Made by a program: the position numbers and the translations under genes | Source: Fluviicola sp. | Lineage (GTDB): Bacteria; Bacteroidota; Bacteroidia; Flavobacteriales_D; Crocinitomicaceae | Length of the DNA stretch: 58,861 bases | Assembly: GCA_020849495.1 (NCBI GenBank) | Contig: JADLGD010000157.1 | Coordinates: 1-58,861 of the forward strand | Direction: 5' to 3' | Part shown: positions 24,552 through 33,563 of the stretch, one piece after another | Layout of the letters: each line of letters begins with the position of its first letter | Numbering within the stretch: position 1 is the first letter of the stretch | Notes under the pieces: generated by a model | Databases searched by the model: none | Seen by the model: only the letters and a program-made list of their open reading frames with translations | What the model was told of the DNA's origin: nothing

Positions 24552-26231
24552 TTATTTGCCTCTCAAAATCAAACGAATGGCCATGATGGTGGCAATGATA
24601 ACGCTGGTAACGAAGAAAAAGTCTGGGAAATTGCCGAAAATTTCTTTCATCACTGTTTTTCCAGTGCTATCCGTATGCGGTTGTAAATTGTAGATTTTCA
24701 AAAGTGTTGCACAAATCAATAAAATTCCAATGAGTAAAATAGCCCCAAAACGATTTACATTGGTTTTAATGGAAGAATTGGTCACCCCACGATCGCCAAA
24801 ATTGATGCTATGACGTAAACCGTCTTCTTTGAAATTGGTCACAATTTGACGGATATCTCTTGGGAGCTGTTGAATCAAATACAAGTAATCTTCTGCAGAA
24901 TGCATGAACTTGGATTTGATGTTCGACCAACTAAATTGTTCTTTGATTTTATCCGTCGCATAAGGTCGAATCATATCGATCAAGGATAATTTCGCATCCA
25001 AAGACTCAGCAACTTTTTGAATCGTTACGAGTGTTTTCAAAAGCATGTAAAGATTACTCGGAATCTTGATTTCATACTTCATGAGTAATTTGAAGGTATC
25101 GGTAAACAATCCAGAAATATCAACTTTATCATAGCTCAAGTAAGAATACTTGTGAATCAATTCCTGGATATCAAACTCCAAATTGTCCATCTCACGTAAG
25201 TAATTTACTTCTGTGAGTTTCAACAAGGATTTAGCAATTTTATGTGGATTGTGATCTGCAAAACCAATCAAAAAGTGAATCAAACCATCAATTTGTTTAG
25301 GTTTAAGAGAAGCACACATGCCATGATCGATCAATACAATTTGATTGTTTCCACGAATGAATAAATTTCCAGGATGTGGATCCGCATGAAAGAATCCGTG
25401 TTTCAAAATCATTGTAAGAATGATATTCATCCCGTTTTCAGCAATGATTTGAGGATCATATCCTTTATCTGCCATGATTTTACCCGAATCCGGAGTTTCA
25501 CCTTCAATGAATTCCATCACCAATAATTTTCCAGTGCTGAAACGATTGAAGACTTTCGGAACATAACAGCGTTCATCATCTTTAAACATGTGCGTAAAAC
25601 GCATCATATTCGAAACTTCATTGGTGAAATCCAATTCTTTCATGACAATTTCTCCAAAATCCTCAATGAATTTGACAATGTTGAAAGAGTTAAGTTCCGG
25701 GTAGCTTTTCTGTAATTGGCGCGCTAAAATTTGAATCAGAATGATGTCCAATTTGATTTTTACGCGAATTCCAGGGCGTTGTACTTTTACGACTACTTTC
25801 TCACCGGTGATTAAAGTTCCAGTATACACTTGAGCAATCGATGCAGAAGCGATGTGTCTTCGATTAAATTCTTTGAAAACATTGTTCAGATTATCTCCAA
25901 GCTCTTGTTCAATGATAGCAATTGCATGATCATCATCAAAAGGACGAGCAGAACTTTGAAGTTTTTTCAATTCCAAACGCAAGTTTTCTGAAGCTAAATC
26001 AGGTCGATCTGCTACAATTTGACCGAATTTAATAAACGTAGGACCTAAATCTTCGATGATGTGTCTAAGTCGTTCTGCTCTCGAAAGTCGTTTAGTGCCT
26101 TTTGGGTCAACAATTTTCCTTAGTGGACCGGATGTCAGCCAATTTCGCCAATAGTGCCCAAGGATGATAAAAATGATCGCTGTTAAACGAAAAAAGTTGC
26201 GCAAAAATTGACGAAATCGAAATATCCACAT
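24552..26231 (-). CDS. ABC1/UbiB-family protein kinase-like protein
   Basis: Atypical kinase of the AarF/UbiB/COQ8 family, whose members support quinone synthesis or lipid homeostasis. Seen: the KxGQ motif in FIKFGQIVADRPD, an Ala-rich loop ASIAQVY, VVVKVQRPG (the ATP-binding Lys), FFHADPHPGNLF (catalytic Asp and Asn) and LIDHGMC in place of DFG. Two C-terminal membrane helices end the protein. A TTG start at 26252 is possible but overlaps the -7 box at 26250-26257, so ATG 26231 (559 aa) is preferred. It heads an operon with an ABC transporter pair; a link to lipid or quinone trafficking is inference. Confidence 0.88.
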   Translation of the reverse strand: MWIFRFRQFLRNFFRLTAIIFIILGHYWRNWLTSGPLRKIVDPKGTKRLSRAERLRHIIEDLGPTFIKFGQIVADRPDLASENLRLELKKLQSSARPFDDDHAIAIIEQELGDNLNNVFKEFNRRHIASASIAQVYTGTLITGEKVVVKVQRPGIRVKIKLDIILIQILARQLQKSYPELNSFNIVKFIEDFGEIVMKELDFTNEVSNMMRFTHMFKDDERCYVPKVFNRFSTGKLLVMEFIEGETPDSGKIMADKGYDPQIIAENGMNIILTMILKHGFFHADPHPGNLFIRGNNQIVLIDHGMCASLKPKQIDGLIHFLIGFADHNPHKIAKSLLKLTEVNYLREMDNLEFDIQELIHKYSYLSYDKVDISGLFTDTFKLLMKYEIKIPSNLYMLLKTLVTIQKVAESLDAKLSLIDMIRPYATDKIKEQFSWSNIKSKFMHSAEDYLYLIQQLPRDIRQIVTNFKEDGLRHSINFGDRGVTNSSIKTNVNRFGAILLIGILLICATLLKIYNLQPHTDSTGKTVMKEIFGNFPDFFFVTSVIIATIMAIRLILRGK

Positions 26232-26249
26232 GTTTTTTTTATTGTTACT

Positions 26250-26257
26250 CAAATGTA
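26250..26257 (-). promoter_or_regulatory. -7 box of the UbiB-like operon
   Basis: The minus strand reads TACATTTG, a perfect TAnnTTTG match, 18 bp before the ATG at 26231. It decides the start codon of the UbiB-like gene. Confidence 0.55.
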
Positions 26258-26373
26258 AGCTAAAGAAGATGATTTAACTGCTTTTCTAGAAAATTTTAGT
26301 GCTTAAAAGTGGAATAAATTAACATCGGTTAACATTTTGTTTATCTTTAGCCATCCGAATAAAAAAATATAGA

Positions 26374-27906
26374 ATGGCAAAAAATATATGGCGAGTAAAA
26401 CCCATGAGTGCTTTTGAAGCAGACATGAAAAAAAGTGAGTTAAAAAGAGTTTTAACTAAATGGGGATTGACTTCTTTGGGAATCGGAGCGATTATCGGAG
26501 GAGGAATTTTTACATTAACTGGAATTGCAGCGCATAACCATGCAGGACCTGGTTTAGCAATCGCATTTGCAATCGCAGGAATTGGTTGTTTGTTTGCTTC
26601 TTTGTGTTATGCAGAATTTGCTTCTGTTTTACCTGTAGAAGGTTCAGCTTATGCTTATTCTTATGGTACAATGGGAGAAGTTTTTGCTTGGATCATTGGG
26701 TGGAATTTGATTCTAGAATACATGATGGGTGCCACAACTGTTGCTGTAGCTTGGAGTGGATATTTTGAAAAGTTACTGCATCAATGCGGAATTCATCCCC
26801 CCATGTGGTTAATGAATGATCCTGTTACAGCTGCTCAAAAAGCACATGATGCAGGAATTGCTGAACCCGCTTTTTCTTTTAACCTACCTGCTTTTTTAAT
26901 CACTTGGGTAGTAACATCTATTTTGGTTAAAGGAATTAAAGAAGCTGCAAAAACAAACAATTTGATTGTGATTTTAAAATTAGCAGTTGTGTTGTTTGTG
27001 ATTTTTGTTGGTTTCTTCTTTATTGACACAAAAAATTACACACCATTTGTTCCACCAGCAGAAGTTATTGATGGTGTTTCCCATTATGGTTGGGGATTTG
27101 GTGGTGTTTTGACTGCTGCAAGTATTGTGTTTTTTGCCTATATTGGTTTTGATGCAGTTTCTACACAGTCTGGAGAAGCAATCAATCCCAAAAAGGATGT
27201 ACCGTTTGCAATTATTGCGTCTTTAGTTATCTGTACTGTTTTATATATTGCAGTATCATTGGTGTTGACAGGAATGGTTGGCTTTAAAGATTTGGATATT
27301 AAAGCTCCAGTTGCATCAGCATTTGAAGGTATCGGAATGCCATGGGCTACAATCTTAATTACTATTGCTGCGGTAGCTGGTTTAACTTCTGTAATGCTAG
27401 TGATGATGTTAGGACAAACTCGTGTGTTTTTGGGTATGGCTAAAGATGGTTTATTGCCATTCAAAATTTTCGGTGTAGTACACAAGAAATTTCAAACGCC
27501 TTACAGAAGTACATTGATAGTTGGTTTAATCATTTCTGTCGTAGCTTCTTTAACACCAATTGATAAGGTTGCTGAAATGTGTAGTATGGGAACTTTATTA
27601 GCTTTCTCTATGATTTCAGTTGCAGTATTGATATTGAGAATTAAACAACCTGATTTGCCAAGACCATTTAAAACTCCTTTTTTACCAGTGGTATCTATAT
27701 TAGGAACTTTATTTAATGTGGGTTTAATGTTTTTTGTTAAACCAGAAACATGGGTTGCATTTTTAATTTGGACAGCATTAGGATTCATTGTATACTTCGC
27801 TTACAGTAGAAGACATAGTAAAGTCAATGAATTCAACTTTGAACAATCCTTGAAAGGGCATGATTCAATTTTGAATGCTTCTGAAAACCTGAATGACGAA
27901 AATTAA
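26374..27906 (+). CDS. APC-family amino acid permease, cationic amino acid type
   Basis: 510-aa inner-membrane transporter with 12-14 predicted helices. The first helix carries GIGAIIGGGIFTLTG, the APC substrate-binding signature, and helix 3 has EFASVLPVEGSAYAYSYG, typical of the cationic amino acid transporter (CAT/YfnA-like) branch. The N-terminus MAKNIWRVKP... precedes a conserved cytoplasmic segment, which supports this start. It would import amino acids in symport with protons; the exact substrate is not decided by sequence. A near-consensus -7 box (TATCTTTA, 26342-26349) precedes it. A terminator-like hairpin separates it from a second APC gene. Confidence 0.9.
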   Translation: MAKNIWRVKPMSAFEADMKKSELKRVLTKWGLTSLGIGAIIGGGIFTLTGIAAHNHAGPGLAIAFAIAGIGCLFASLCYAEFASVLPVEGSAYAYSYGTMGEVFAWIIGWNLILEYMMGATTVAVAWSGYFEKLLHQCGIHPPMWLMNDPVTAAQKAHDAGIAEPAFSFNLPAFLITWVVTSILVKGIKEAAKTNNLIVILKLAVVLFVIFVGFFFIDTKNYTPFVPPAEVIDGVSHYGWGFGGVLTAASIVFFAYIGFDAVSTQSGEAINPKKDVPFAIIASLVICTVLYIAVSLVLTGMVGFKDLDIKAPVASAFEGIGMPWATILITIAAVAGLTSVMLVMMLGQTRVFLGMAKDGLLPFKIFGVVHKKFQTPYRSTLIVGLIISVVASLTPIDKVAEMCSMGTLLAFSMISVAVLILRIKQPDLPRPFKTPFLPVVSILGTLFNVGLMFFVKPETWVAFLIWTALGFIVYFAYSRRHSKVNEFNFEQSLKGHDSILNASENLNDEN

Positions 27907-27922
27907 TTTTTTACTCTTTTAT

Positions 27923-27955
27923 AAGTCCTGCTTCGTTTGAGGCAGGACTTTTTTT
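27923..27955 (+). terminator. Hairpin terminator/attenuator between two permease genes
   Basis: A 9-bp stem AAGTCCTGC / GCAGGACTT is followed by T5-6. It ends only about 6 bp before the next ATG (27962). No promoter or Shine-Dalgarno sequence fits between, so the second permease needs read-through or the hairpin acts as a control element. Confidence 0.75.
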
Positions 27956-27961
27956 ATCACT

Positions 27962-29437
27962 ATGGAAGATAACAACAGCAAAAAATCATTGGGCTTATTG
28001 GATGCTACTTTTTTGGTAGCAGGAAGTATGATTGGTTCCGGAATTTTCATCGTATCATCCGATATGGCGAAAGATCTTGGGAGTTCTGGTTGGTTATTGT
28101 TTACGTGGTTGCTCACTGGAATCATCACGCTTTTTGGAGCTTTGAGTTATGGTGAGTTAGCAGCAATGTTTCCCAAAGCAGGTGGACAGTTTGTTTACAT
28201 CAAAGAAGCTTGGGGGAAATTACCTTCTTTTCTATATGGATGGACTGTTTTTACAGTTATCCAAACTGGCGTTATTGCGGCGGTTGGAGTAGCTTTCGGG
28301 AAATTTGCAGGTGTGTTTTTTCCTGTTTTAGTAGATAAAACCTTGTTAGAGTATGGTGAAGTCAAAATTAACGGAGCAAATTTCGTTGGTGTTGGAACCA
28401 TTTTAATCTTGACTGTTTTAAATGTTCGTGGTATCCAATACGGTAAAATTGTACAAGCAATCTTCACCAGTTCTAAGCTAATTGCATTGGCTGTTTTGAT
28501 CATTGCAGGAATTATTGTTGGGGTCAATTCGGGTTATTTCGGAGAGAATTTTACGAATATGTGGCATGCAACGAGTACGAAAATGAATGATCTTGGTGAG
28601 TGGACGACGACTGATTTAACTTCGGTAGGTTTGATGATTGTGCTTTCTACTACGATTATTAATTCACTCTTTTCTTCTGATGCTTGGAACAATGTGACCT
28701 TCATTGCAGGAGATATTCGCAATCCGGAGAAAAACTTACCACGTTCCTTGTTTTTAGGAACTTTTATCGTAACAATCCTATACATTTTAGCCAATGTTGC
28801 TTATTTAGGTTTATTGCCTTTGGATGGGAAAGCAGGAGCAGAAAACTTTGTTTATACCCGAGAAGCCGTGAAAGCTACGGGAATCAAATTCGCTAGTTCA
28901 GGTAGAGTAGGTACTTCTGCTGCTTATATGCTGTTTGGAAATTTTGCAAATCTATTAATGGCAATTTTGATAATGATTTCCACTTTTGGATGCAATAACG
29001 GATTGATCATGGCGGGCTCTCGATTGTTTTACGCGATGTCAAAAGATGGATTGTTCTTCAAGAAAGCAAGTCAATTGAATCGTTTTGGAGTACCAGCTTG
29101 GGCCATGTGGTTGCAAAGTATCTGGGCTATCCTTCTATGTTTTAGTGGTTCGTATGGGATTTTAATCAAGTTTGCCACTTTTGGGTCGATGATTTTTTAC
29201 ATCGTGACCATTGCTGGTTTGTTTAAACTACGTCGAACGATGCCAGATGCTCACCGACCATACAAAGCTGTTGGTTATCCTGTAATTCCTTTTTTATACT
29301 TGGTTTTTGCAGCGATTATCTGTATTTCGCTTACGGTGTTTACTTTTCAAGACACCATCGGGAGTATCATTTTAATTCTCGGTGGAATTCCTGTTTACTT
29401 TTTGTTTTTCAAAGAAAAGTCAATTACTAAAAGTTAA
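27962..29437 (+). CDS. APC-family amino acid permease, LAT-like
   Basis: 491 aa with about 12 membrane helices. GSMIGSGIFIVSSDM is the helix 1 binding motif, and LSYGELAAMFPKAGGQFVYIKEAWG is the conserved helix 3 region of the APC superfamily. It differs clearly from the preceding permease (short N-terminus, different helix 1), so this is not a recent duplication. It would take up or exchange neutral amino acids; the substrate assignment is weak. The start ATG lies right after the terminator hairpin of the upstream gene. The chaperone promoter region of dnaK follows. Confidence 0.88.
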   Translation: MEDNNSKKSLGLLDATFLVAGSMIGSGIFIVSSDMAKDLGSSGWLLFTWLLTGIITLFGALSYGELAAMFPKAGGQFVYIKEAWGKLPSFLYGWTVFTVIQTGVIAAVGVAFGKFAGVFFPVLVDKTLLEYGEVKINGANFVGVGTILILTVLNVRGIQYGKIVQAIFTSSKLIALAVLIIAGIIVGVNSGYFGENFTNMWHATSTKMNDLGEWTTTDLTSVGLMIVLSTTIINSLFSSDAWNNVTFIAGDIRNPEKNLPRSLFLGTFIVTILYILANVAYLGLLPLDGKAGAENFVYTREAVKATGIKFASSGRVGTSAAYMLFGNFANLLMAILIMISTFGCNNGLIMAGSRLFYAMSKDGLFFKKASQLNRFGVPAWAMWLQSIWAILLCFSGSYGILIKFATFGSMIFYIVTIAGLFKLRRTMPDAHRPYKAVGYPVIPFLYLVFAAIICISLTVFTFQDTIGSIILILGGIPVYFLFFKEKSITKS

Positions 29438-29491
29438 GACTCGTTATTAGTGTCATTCTTTTACTGCCAATTGACACGCTTTCCCGTTTCA

Positions 29492-29588
29492 TTTCTGACA
29501 ATTCGACAGAAATTTACTACTTGATTTGTTCATTTCTGACATTTCTGACAGCTTTCGTTCAATAATCTCTGCTGGCATAAAGATTGAC
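29492..29588 (+). promoter_or_regulatory. dnaK upstream element: TTTCTGACA repeats and TGGCA-N6-TTGAC
   Basis: An imperfect palindrome TTTCTGACA...GACAGAAA spans 29492-29512. Two abutting direct copies of TTTCTGACA lie at 29533-29541 and 29542-29550, continuing as GCTT exactly as before grpE. TGGCA (29573-29577), six bases and TTGAC (29584-29588) follow. The order and spacing match the grpE promoter (17 versus 18 bp between CTGACAGCTT and TGGCA). Transcription from here would begin near 29600, so the ATG at 29591 would be untranscribed. Confidence 0.5.
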
Positions 29589-29629
29589 AAATGAGAGAAA
29601 ATTTTGAACAAAAACGAAAAACAAATACA

Positions 29630-31534
29630 ATGGGAAAAATAATTGGAATCGACTTAGGTACAACCAACTCTTGTGTCTCTGTAATGGAGGGAAATGAGCC
29701 AGTTGTAATTACGAACTCCGAAGGAAAACGTACAACTCCATCTGTGGTAGCATTCGTAGAAGGCGGTGAGCGTAAAGTTGGTGATCCTGCAAAACGTCAG
29801 GCGATTACCAATCCTACAAAAACAATCTATTCGATCAAACGCTTTATGGGTACTTCTTATGAAGAGATGAAAGCTGAAGCTGGTCGTGTACCTTACAATG
29901 TAGTTAAAGGTGACAACAATACACCACGTGTAGATATCGATGGTCGTTTGTATTCTCCACAAGAAATCTCTGCAATGATTCTTCAAAAAATGAAGAAAAC
30001 TGCTGAGGATTATTTAGGTCATGAAGTAACTGAAGCTGTTGTAACAGTTCCTGCTTATTTCAACGATGCTCAACGTCAAGCAACTAAAGAAGCTGGTGAA
30101 ATCGCTGGTTTGACAATCAAACGTATCATCAACGAACCAACTGCAGCTGCATTAGCTTACGGTTTGGATAAAAAAGGAGTTGATCAAAAAATCGTAGTAT
30201 TCGACTTCGGTGGAGGAACACATGACGTTTCTGTATTGGAATTAGGAGACGGTGTTTTTGAAGTTTTGGCAACAGATGGTGATACACACTTAGGTGGTGA
30301 TGACGTGGATGAGACAATCATTCAATGGTTGGCAGACGAATTTAAAGCGGATGAAGGTTTGGATTTACGTCAAGACCCAATGGCTTTACAACGTTTGAAA
30401 GAAGCTGCTGAAAAAGCAAAAATCGAGTTGTCTTCAACTACTTCAACTGAGATCAACTTGCCTTATATCATGCCTGTGAATGGTATTCCAAAACACTTGG
30501 TTAGAACTTTACAACGTGCGAAGTTTGAGCAATTGATCGCTTCAATCGTTGAAAGAACAATCGCTCCATGTCGTTCAGCTTTGCAAAATGCAGGTTTATC
30601 TACAGGAGATATCGATGAAGTAATTTTGGTAGGTGGATCAACACGTATTCCAATCATTCAAGATGCTGTTCAACGTTTCTTTGGAAAAGCGCCTTCGAAA
30701 GGTGTAAATCCAGATGAGGTTGTAGCTGTTGGTGCTGCTATTCAAGGTGGTGTTTTAACAGGTGAAGTGAAAGATGTCTTGTTATTGGATGTTATTCCTC
30801 TTTCTTTAGGAATTGAAACAATGGGTGGTGTATTCACGAAGTTGATTGAAGCTAACACAACGATTCCTACTAAGAAATCAGAAGTGTTCTCAACAGCAGC
30901 AGATAACCAACCAGCAGTAGATATCCATGTATTGCAAGGTGAACGTGCAATGGCAGGTGACAACAAAACATTGGGTCGCTTCTCATTAACAGATATTCCA
31001 CCTGCACGTCGTGGTGAGCCACAAATTGAAGTAACATTTGATGTGGATGCAAACGGTATCATGCACATTTCTGCAAAAGACAAAGGAACTGGTAAAGAAC
31101 AATCAATTAAAATTGAAGCTTCTTCTGGTTTGTCTGATGAAGAAATCAAACGTATGAAAGCAGAAGCAGAAGCAAATGCAGATGCAGATAAAAAACGCAA
31201 AGAAGAAGCTGAAACATTGAACAAAGCTGATTCATTGATTTTCCAAACAGAACGTCAATTGAAAGAGTACGGTGATAAAATTCCAGCTGATAAAAAACAA
31301 CCGATTGAAGATGCTTTAACAGCATTGAAATCTGAGTTTGAAGCGAAAAACATCGCTAATTTAGAAGCTGCAATGGAACGTTTGAATACAGCTTTCCAAG
31401 CAGCGTCTCAAGACATGTACAACGCAGCGAATGCTGGCGGTGGTGATGCTGGAGCAGCTCAAGGATCTGATACTGGAGCTTCAAATGATGAAGTTACAGA
31501 TGTAGATTTCGAAGAAGTAAGCGATAAGAAATAA
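29630..31534 (+). CDS. dnaK: Chaperone DnaK (Hsp70)
   Basis: ATP-driven chaperone working with GrpE and Dna[17 protein letters not shown] opens the nucleotide-binding domain; phosphate loop 2 reads [11 protein letters not shown] (His where E. coli has Phe, a variant I recall from Flavobacteriia); [11 protein letters not shown] follows. The substrate domain (about 390-500) has [16 protein letters not shown]. The helical lid ends in a Gly/Asp/Ala tail with DVDFEEV, which mimics the DVEFEEV-type end of other DnaKs. The start at 29630 (634 aa) is chosen over 29591 because the conserved N-terminus begins there and the upstream promoter element implies transcription from about 29600. Confidence 0.97.
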   Translation: MGKIIGIDLGTTNSCVSVMEGNEPVVITNSEGKRTTPSVVAFVEGGERKVGDPAKRQAITNPTKTIYSIKRFMGTSYEEMKAEAGRVPYNVVKGDNNTPRVDIDGRLYSPQEISAMILQKMKKTAEDYLGHEVTEAVVTVPAYFNDAQRQATKEAGEIAGLTIKRIINEPTAAALAYGLDKKGVDQKIVVFDFGGGTHDVSVLELGDGVFEVLATDGDTHLGGDDVDETIIQWLADEFKADEGLDLRQDPMALQRLKEAAEKAKIELSSTTSTEINLPYIMPVNGIPKHLVRTLQRAKFEQLIASIVERTIAPCRSALQNAGLSTGDIDEVILVGGSTRIPIIQDAVQRFFGKAPSKGVNPDEVVAVGAAIQGGVLTGEVKDVLLLDVIPLSLGIETMGGVFTKLIEANTTIPTKKSEVFSTAADNQPAVDIHVLQGERAMAGDNKTLGRFSLTDIPPARRGEPQIEVTFDVDANGIMHISAKDKGTGKEQSIKIEASSGLSDEEIKRMKAEAEANADADKKRKEEAETLNKADSLIFQTERQLKEYGDKIPADKKQPIEDALTALKSEFEAKNIANLEAAMERLNTAFQAASQDMYNAANAGGGDAGAAQGSDTGASNDEVTDVDFEEVSDKK

Positions 31535-31553
31535 TCCAAACTTCAATAAATTT

Positions 31554-31589
31554 AAAAAGCCATCAGTCATTTGACTGATGGCTTTTTTT
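31554..31589. terminator. Bidirectional terminator between dnaK and the T9SS protein
   Basis: A stem of about 15 bp (AAAAAGCCATCAGTC / GACTGATGGCTTTTT) has a run of T on the plus side and T5 on the minus side. It can end dnaK transcription and the convergent surface-protein gene. Confidence 0.9.
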
Positions 31590-31608
31590 ATGTGGTAGCG
31601 GTATTATG

Positions 31609-33418
31609 CTATTTAGTAATCAAAGATACTTGTCCTTGACCGTTCAATTCTTCTCCTTGTGCGCCTACAGCTTTGTATTCGTAAAAATAAACGCCTTCGT
31701 TCAACAATAGTCCTCCAGATTTTCCGTCCCAAAAATTGGTCAAACTATTGGATTTGTAAACAGTACCACCCCAACGATTGACAATGGAAATTTCCAAAGA
31801 AACGATGTTCAATAATGTAGGTTCAAATAAGTCATTTACTAAGTCGCCATTTGCTGTAATGATATTTGGAAAACTGATGTCAACAGGAACAATAACAGGT
31901 GGGATAGGAGGGATAGGTGGATCCAAAACAACAATTGTTACAGTTGCTGTATCTGAACACAATCCATTGATTGCTACCAATTCAATAGTGTAAGTTCCTG
32001 GTGTAGTGTAAATTTGTGTTTGACCACTTAAATCTGTTGCTGTCGTTGTATTGCCATTTCCAAAATCCCACGAATAAGTAGTTGCATTGTTACTGGTATT
32101 TGTCATATTGACAGTCAAAGGAGCGTAACCACTCGTTGGTGTTGCACCAACTTGTGCAATTGGAGGATTAGAAACAACGACTTCTACCGAGTCATATCTA
32201 AAGCAACCATCTGATTCAATACTCAAATAATACCATCCTGGCGCTAAATTTTGCCAAACAGAAGCATTGATTTGAGTTGGATTTGTTGCACCCGGTCCGT
32301 TCCAAGTATAATAAGCTGGGTCATTGAAGGTTCCATTTGTTGTTACATAAACAACACCATCATTACTTCCACAGCTTGTAGGTTCTGAATCCACCAGGTC
32401 AATGTTCCAAGGCATTGGTGTAATCGTTACAAGTGCAGAATCAATTAATTGACATCCAAATGGCGAAACTGCTTCAACTGAATAGTAGCCATTGCTTGTT
32501 GGTGTATAAACACTTCCATTCGTAGTACTTTCCCAAGTGAAATTAACAGGAGAGAAGTTTGCTGTTGCAGTAAAAGATTCCGTTTCATTTTCGCAAAATG
32601 CAAGATTCGCCCCAGCTTCAACTGCCGAAGTATCATAGCTTACAATGACTGTGTCCACTTGATTACAAGCAGCACTGAAATAGATGTCATCAAGAATGAA
32701 ATCATTTCCACCTCCTAAGGTGTTTTGATTGACGATACATAATTGAGCACTCGTATTCATTCCTGAATTCCACGTTTCATAATATTGACTCCACGTACAA
32801 GCGATAGGAGTAGTAGAAAAAATACTTCCCAATTGGACACTATTTATGGTGAATTGTAAATTAGAAACATTCGCATCGTTTAATGCATTTCCAATCCATG
32901 CAGAGAAAATAAAATCGGTATTGGGTGAAACAGTGACTGTTTGACACCAAACTGCAGTATTAGGTGTGCTTGAACCATTTGCAACCAACAATATTGCCGA
33001 CACCAGTAGGAGTGTGGTCTGGGCAATTGGAGAAATTGGTGTGTGTTAAATTAGGAGATGTAGCAATAGCATATTGACCTGGGTTCGATAACAAACCCCA
33101 AGGACCACCTGTTCCATATACGTAAGAACTTGTAAAACCGGTATTTCCATTTTCAAAATCTCCGTTGATGACTAAATTGGGAGTCGAATTGGAAACACTT
33201 AAAATGACCGTGTCTGGTCCAGTTACTGTAAAAGTACTGGAGTTAGATCCATTTTGCCAAGAGTGAAAATCATACCCAGCAGGTAATTGATAAGTAATGG
33301 TACTTCCTTGACAAAGTAAAGTGTCGTTTCCTAAATCTAAAATTGGAAATGATTCACATTGACTGTATCCTACATTCACCAATGCAAGAACAGTAAAAAT
33401 TCCTAAAAGCAGTTTCAT
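31609..33418 (-). pseudogene. Secreted PKD/T9SS type B protein, frameshifted
   Basis: Two overlapping minus-strand frames read as one protein of about 600 aa broken near 32990-32996. The first part (33418-32960) has signal peptide MKLLLGIFTVLALVNVGYS and ends in ...PTGVGN before going out of frame. The second resumes with LVANGSSTPNTAVWCQ, which continues naturally if one base is restored in AATATTGTTGG. The second part holds a PKD domain (PTSGYAPLTVNMTNTS...YSWDFGNG) and a type B gliding-associated C-terminal domain (ISIVNRWG, NEGVYFYEYKAVG). The intact form would be a surface or secreted adhesin-like protein exported by T9SS. The defect may be real or a sequencing error; both halves otherwise look undamaged. 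Confidence 0.8.
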
Positions 33419-33550
33419 TTGACGAATTTACTAAAGTTTAGTACATGACGCAAAAAGGTTTTAGTAAGTTGCTTTAAACTTTCACTTCTTTTCGAAGAAG
33501 AAACATAAAATCAACACATTTAAGTAGTTAACTGTTAATTTGAATTTATG

Positions 33551-33558
33551 TAACTTTG
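33551..33558 (+). promoter_or_regulatory. -7 box touching the helicase start (leaderless candidate)
   Basis: TAACTTTG is a perfect TAnnTTTG box. Only five bases separate it from the ATG at 33564, so transcription would begin at or next to the start codon. Confidence 0.6.
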
Positions 33559-33563
33559 CAGCT

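Noticed and set aside
30742..31224. Long antisense frame inside dnaK (160 codons)
   Set aside because: It mirrors a strongly conserved gene, lacks a family signature and has no promoter or start context; it is a codon-bias shadow.
33540..33563. TTG start for the DEAD-box helicase at 33540
   Set aside because: It lies upstream of and overlaps the TAACTTTG box, and the added residues are unlike the family N-terminus.
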